Part shown: positions 6,149 to 8,253 of the stretch, piece by piece
Layout of the letters: every line of letters starts with the position of its first letter
How positions within the stretch are numbered: the first letter of the stretch is position 1
NCBI GenBank assembly: GCA_017454565.1
Contig: JAFTCS010000196.1
Coordinates: forward strand, 1-8,253
DNA: 8,253 nt
Reading direction: 5' to 3'
DNA from: Clostridia bacterium
GTDB taxonomy: Bacteria > Bacillota > Clostridia > Oscillospirales > Acutalibacteraceae
Program-made: the position numbers and the translations under genes
Notes under the pieces: generated by a model
What the model saw: the letters and a program-made list of their open reading frames with translations, nothing else
The model's database searches: none
Told to the model about the DNA's origin: nothing

Positions 6149-6964
6149 ATGGTAAGAGATATTACGCTGGGGCAGTTCATGCCCGGAAAATCACTTGTCC
6201 ACAGAATGGACGCAAGGGCAAAGATACTATTGCTGTTTGCTATAATCGTTTTTATTTTCGTAGCCGTAAATTACATGGCGCTCATGCTTATCACGCTTGC
6301 GTCAATGTTGTCGGTGCTGGTCACAAGAATAAGCTTTAAGCTGTATCTTAAAAGCATGAAGGTCATACTTGTGGTGGTGCTGTTCACAGGCATACTCAAC
6401 ATCTTTTACGGCGGCGGTCAGGTCTATTGGGAGTGGGGCGTTATCAGGATAACCGAGGGCGGCATCAACAACGCTGTCTTTGTGACCATCAGGATAGCCA
6501 CACTGGTGCTCATCAGCTCGGTGCTGACGTTTACCACCTCGCCCACCGACCTGACGGACGGGATCGAGCGTCTGCTCAGCCCGCTGAAAATATTCCATGT
6601 AAAGGTACACGAGCTTGCCATGATGATGACCATTGCGCTGCGCTTCATCCCTGTCCTGCTTGAGGAAACGGACAAGATAATGAACGCTCAGAAAGCAAGG
6701 GGCGCAGACATGGAAAGCGGAGGATTGATAAAGCGTGTAAAGGCGCTTGTCCCTGTGCTGATACCTCTTTTTGTGTCATCATTCCGCAGAGCGAACGACC
6801 TTGCTATGGCTATGGAGTGCCGCTGCTACAACGGCGGCAAGGGACGCACCCGTATGAAGGTGCTGCACTTTTCCAAAGCCGACCTTATTGCACTTATTTT
6901 CTTTATTGTAGTATTTGCTGGGGTAATACTCTGCAATGTATATTTTCCCGCAACAGTCAGGTGA
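6149..6964 (+). CDS. ecfT: Energy-coupling factor transporter transmembrane protein EcfT
   Basis: EcfT is the membrane scaffold that joins the EcfA1-EcfA2 pair to exchangeable substrate-binding S components. It has 271 residues. Hydrophobic segments lie near residues 26-40, 43-58, 71-86, 107-128 and 244-263. The two coupling helices that contact the ATPases carry NAQKARGADME (179-189) and AMECRCYNGGKGRTR (221-235). The first keeps the family Ala-Arg-Gly motif (183-185); the second reads Cys-Arg-Cys (224-226) where Ala-Arg-Gly is common. The start is ATG 6149, preceded by GGAGGTG (6139-6145) and 16 bases past the ecfA2 stop. The frame extends back to 6080 but would overlap ecfA2 by over 50 bases. 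As S components are not nearby, this is a group II (shared) module and the substrate cannot be named. Confidence 0.95.
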   Translation: MVRDITLGQFMPGKSLVHRMDARAKILLLFAIIVFIFVAVNYMALMLITLASMLSVLVTRISFKLYLKSMKVILVVVLFTGILNIFYGGGQVYWEWGVIRITEGGINNAVFVTIRIATLVLISSVLTFTTSPTDLTDGIERLLSPLKIFHVKVHELAMMMTIALRFIPVLLEETDKIMNAQKARGADMESGGLIKRVKALVPVLIPLFVSSFRRANDLAMAMECRCYNGGKGRTRMKVLHFSKADLIALIFFIVVFAGVILCNVYFPATVR

Positions 6965-6968
6965 AGCT

Positions 6969-7718
6969 ATGAGGAACATTCTCACAACAATAAAATATGA
7001 CGGCCGCGGATATCACGGCTGGCAGGTGCAGGAAAACGCCGATTCAGTGCAGGCGCGCTTTCAGGAGGCTCTTTATAATGTGATAGGTCAGCGCCCTGAC
7101 ATAAAGGGCTGCAGCCGCACAGACGCCGGTGTGCATGCGAACATGTACTGCGTAAGCTTCCGCACAGAGCACACCATTCCCGCTGACAGGCTGCCGCTTG
7201 CTCTCAATCGCTTTCTGCCGTCAAGTATTGCCGCAGTCAGCGCCGTTGACGTTCCCGGGGACTTTCACGCGCGCTACTCCTGCAAGGGCAAGGAATACAT
7301 ATATAAGATACTCAACACACCTGTGCGCGACCCGTTTTTGGAGGGTCTGGCTCTGCATTACTGGCACAGTCTCGACCACGAAATAATGGATAAGGCTGCC
7401 CGGCACTTTCTTGGCAGGCACGACTTTACCTCTTTCTGCACAGTAGATCCCCACAGGCGCAAGGGCGACTTTCACCGGACAGTCAAAAATATATCCGTGA
7501 CCCGTTCAGGCGACTTGGTGACAGTGACTATAGAAGCCGACGGCTTTTTGTACAATATGGTGAGGATAATCGTAGGCACTCTGCTGTATGTTTCGCAGGG
7601 AAAAATACAGCCTGACGACATACCCGCCATAATAAGTTCCCTTGACCGCTCGCAGGCCGGCCCCACAGCCCCGCCGGAGGGTCTTTACCTTAATCGGGTG
7701 TTCTATGAATGGAGTTGA
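6969..7718 (+). CDS. truA: tRNA pseudouridine synthase A (TruA)
   Basis: TruA converts uridines 38-40 in the anticodon stem-loop of many tRNAs to pseudouridine. The 249-residue length is typical. It starts MRNILTTIKYDGRGYHGWQ with the family's YDG and GWQ elements. GCSRTDAGVHA (47-57) contains the catalytic aspartate D52. FHARYSCKGKEYIY (99-112), GRHDFTSFC (149-157) and the FLYNMVRIIVGTLL region (193-206) are the remaining family hallmarks. ATG 6969 comes four bases after the ecfT stop, with AGGTGA (6959-6964) overlapping that stop as ribosome site. An upstream ATG in frame at 6936 would overlap ecfT and lacks the family start. Location behind ecfT is the common Firmicutes order, so it is probably cotranscribed with the transporter. 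Confidence 0.96.
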   Translation: MRNILTTIKYDGRGYHGWQVQENADSVQARFQEALYNVIGQRPDIKGCSRTDAGVHANMYCVSFRTEHTIPADRLPLALNRFLPSSIAAVSAVDVPGDFHARYSCKGKEYIYKILNTPVRDPFLEGLALHYWHSLDHEIMDKAARHFLGRHDFTSFCTVDPHRRKGDFHRTVKNISVTRSGDLVTVTIEADGFLYNMVRIIVGTLLYVSQGKIQPDDIPAIISSLDRSQAGPTAPPEGLYLNRVFYEWS

Positions 7719-7723
7719 AAAGA

Positions 7724-8253
7724 ATGAGATCGAACAAGAGCCGTTACCGGAACGATGAGAAGAAACAGGAAAAAAAGGCTGCGAAGCGTAAGTATATGAG
7801 CTACGAGGAGGTCCCTCTTGAGGATTACCGCGATGAGGACCCCATGCCCCATGACATAACCAAAAAATTCCTGAAAATGTTTTTGATACTTTTTTTGTCA
7901 GTGGTGGCAGTGCTTGCAATGCTGAATATTGACAAGCTCACCCCCGACAATATAGCGCACTGGTTCCAGTATGACCTGCTGGGCAAAAGCGAGGGCGACG
8001 GATATCCCATAGGTTTTACCGGTTCTGTGGTCACTACAGGAAATTTTGACCTCATAAGCGGCGTTCCGGTGTACTGCAGCGACACCACAATCAAGGTGCT
8101 GAACAGCAATGCAGGCACATCTCTTGAAAAGCAGCACTCCTTTGCAAGCCCCATGCTCAGCGTAAACGGCGGCTGCGGCATCGTTTATAACCTTGACGCC
8201 ACCGGCTACACCATTATCAAAAGGGATTCCATAGAATACACCGGCGCCGTGAA
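7724..8253 (+). CDS. Membrane-anchored DUF5711-like protein, N-terminal part (runs off the right edge)
   Basis: 176 codons are open to the window edge without a stop. Residues 1-45 are strongly charged (lysine and arginine rich to about 24, then acidic) and cytoplasmic. One membrane segment follows at about 46-66 (FLKMFLILFLSVVAVLAML). The rest looks extracellular, with alternating beta-like stretches such as YPIGFTGSVV, VPVYCSDTTIKVLNS and SPMLSVNGGCGIVYNL that resemble blades of a beta-propeller. This layout and wording match the DUF5711 group of clostridial proteins of unknown function, recognised from memory. The ATG at 7724 is five bases past the truA stop with GGAG (7711-7714) upstream. 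A TTG at 7715 in the same frame is a less likely start. Cotranscription with truA is probable; function unknown. Confidence 0.75.
   Translation, partial: MRSNKSRYRNDEKKQEKKAAKRKYMSYEEVPLEDYRDEDPMPHDITKKFLKMFLILFLSVVAVLAMLNIDKLTPDNIAHWFQYDLLGKSEGDGYPIGFTGSVVTTGNFDLISGVPVYCSDTTIKVLNSNAGTSLEKQHSFASPMLSVNGGCGIVYNLDATGYTIIKRDSIEYTGAV

Noticed and set aside
4384..6964. ECF module as a dedicated cobalt or nickel transporter (Cbi/Nik type)
   Set aside because: Two different ATPases plus EcfT followed by truA is the shared group II arrangement; no CbiM, CbiN or NikM gene is present.

Overview
The window reads as ordinary chromosome from a low-to-mid GC Gram-positive anaerobe of the Clostridia. The best guess is a Ruminococcus-like member of the Oscillospiraceae. 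This rests on the protein style, the strong AGGAGG-type ribosome binding sites, the ECF transporter-truA gene order and a DUF5711-like protein. The genus call is inference; no rRNA gene is present to settle it.

Layout. On the minus strand at the left are ftsE (367-1098) and the start of ftsX (1-370, running off the window), overlapping by four bases and driven by a near-consensus promoter at 1147-1175. A 438-bp divergent spacer follows. It holds that promoter, a perfect-consensus promoter for ilvD (1453-1481) and, between them, about 220 bp of inverted-repeat-rich non-coding DNA. On the plus strand come ilvD (1537-3204, dihydroxy-acid dehydratase) with a strong hairpin behind it, then a lone SAM-dependent methyltransferase of the RlmI-like family (3309-4172). 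Next is a second non-coding spacer (4173-4383) that begins with two back-to-back GC-rich hairpins. After it lies a tight plus-strand cluster: ecfA1 (TTG start), ecfA2, ecfT, truA, and the first 176 residues of a membrane-anchored DUF5711-like protein that runs off the right edge.

How the genes work together. FtsE and FtsX form an ABC-type complex that controls cell-wall hydrolases at division. IlvD makes the 2-keto acid precursors of valine, leucine and isoleucine. EcfA1, EcfA2 and EcfT are the energising module of a group II energy-coupling factor transporter, which is shared by several vitamin-binding S components. No S component is encoded here. TruA makes pseudouridine in the tRNA anticodon arm and commonly sits behind ecfT in Firmicutes.

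I found no mobile element, CRISPR array, defence system or RNA gene, and no convincing undescribed system. The points most worth a second look are the two structured, possibly repeat-derived intergenic spacers, the palindrome at the predicted ilvD transcription start, the charged tail on FtsE, and the unknown protein joined to the ECF-truA cluster.
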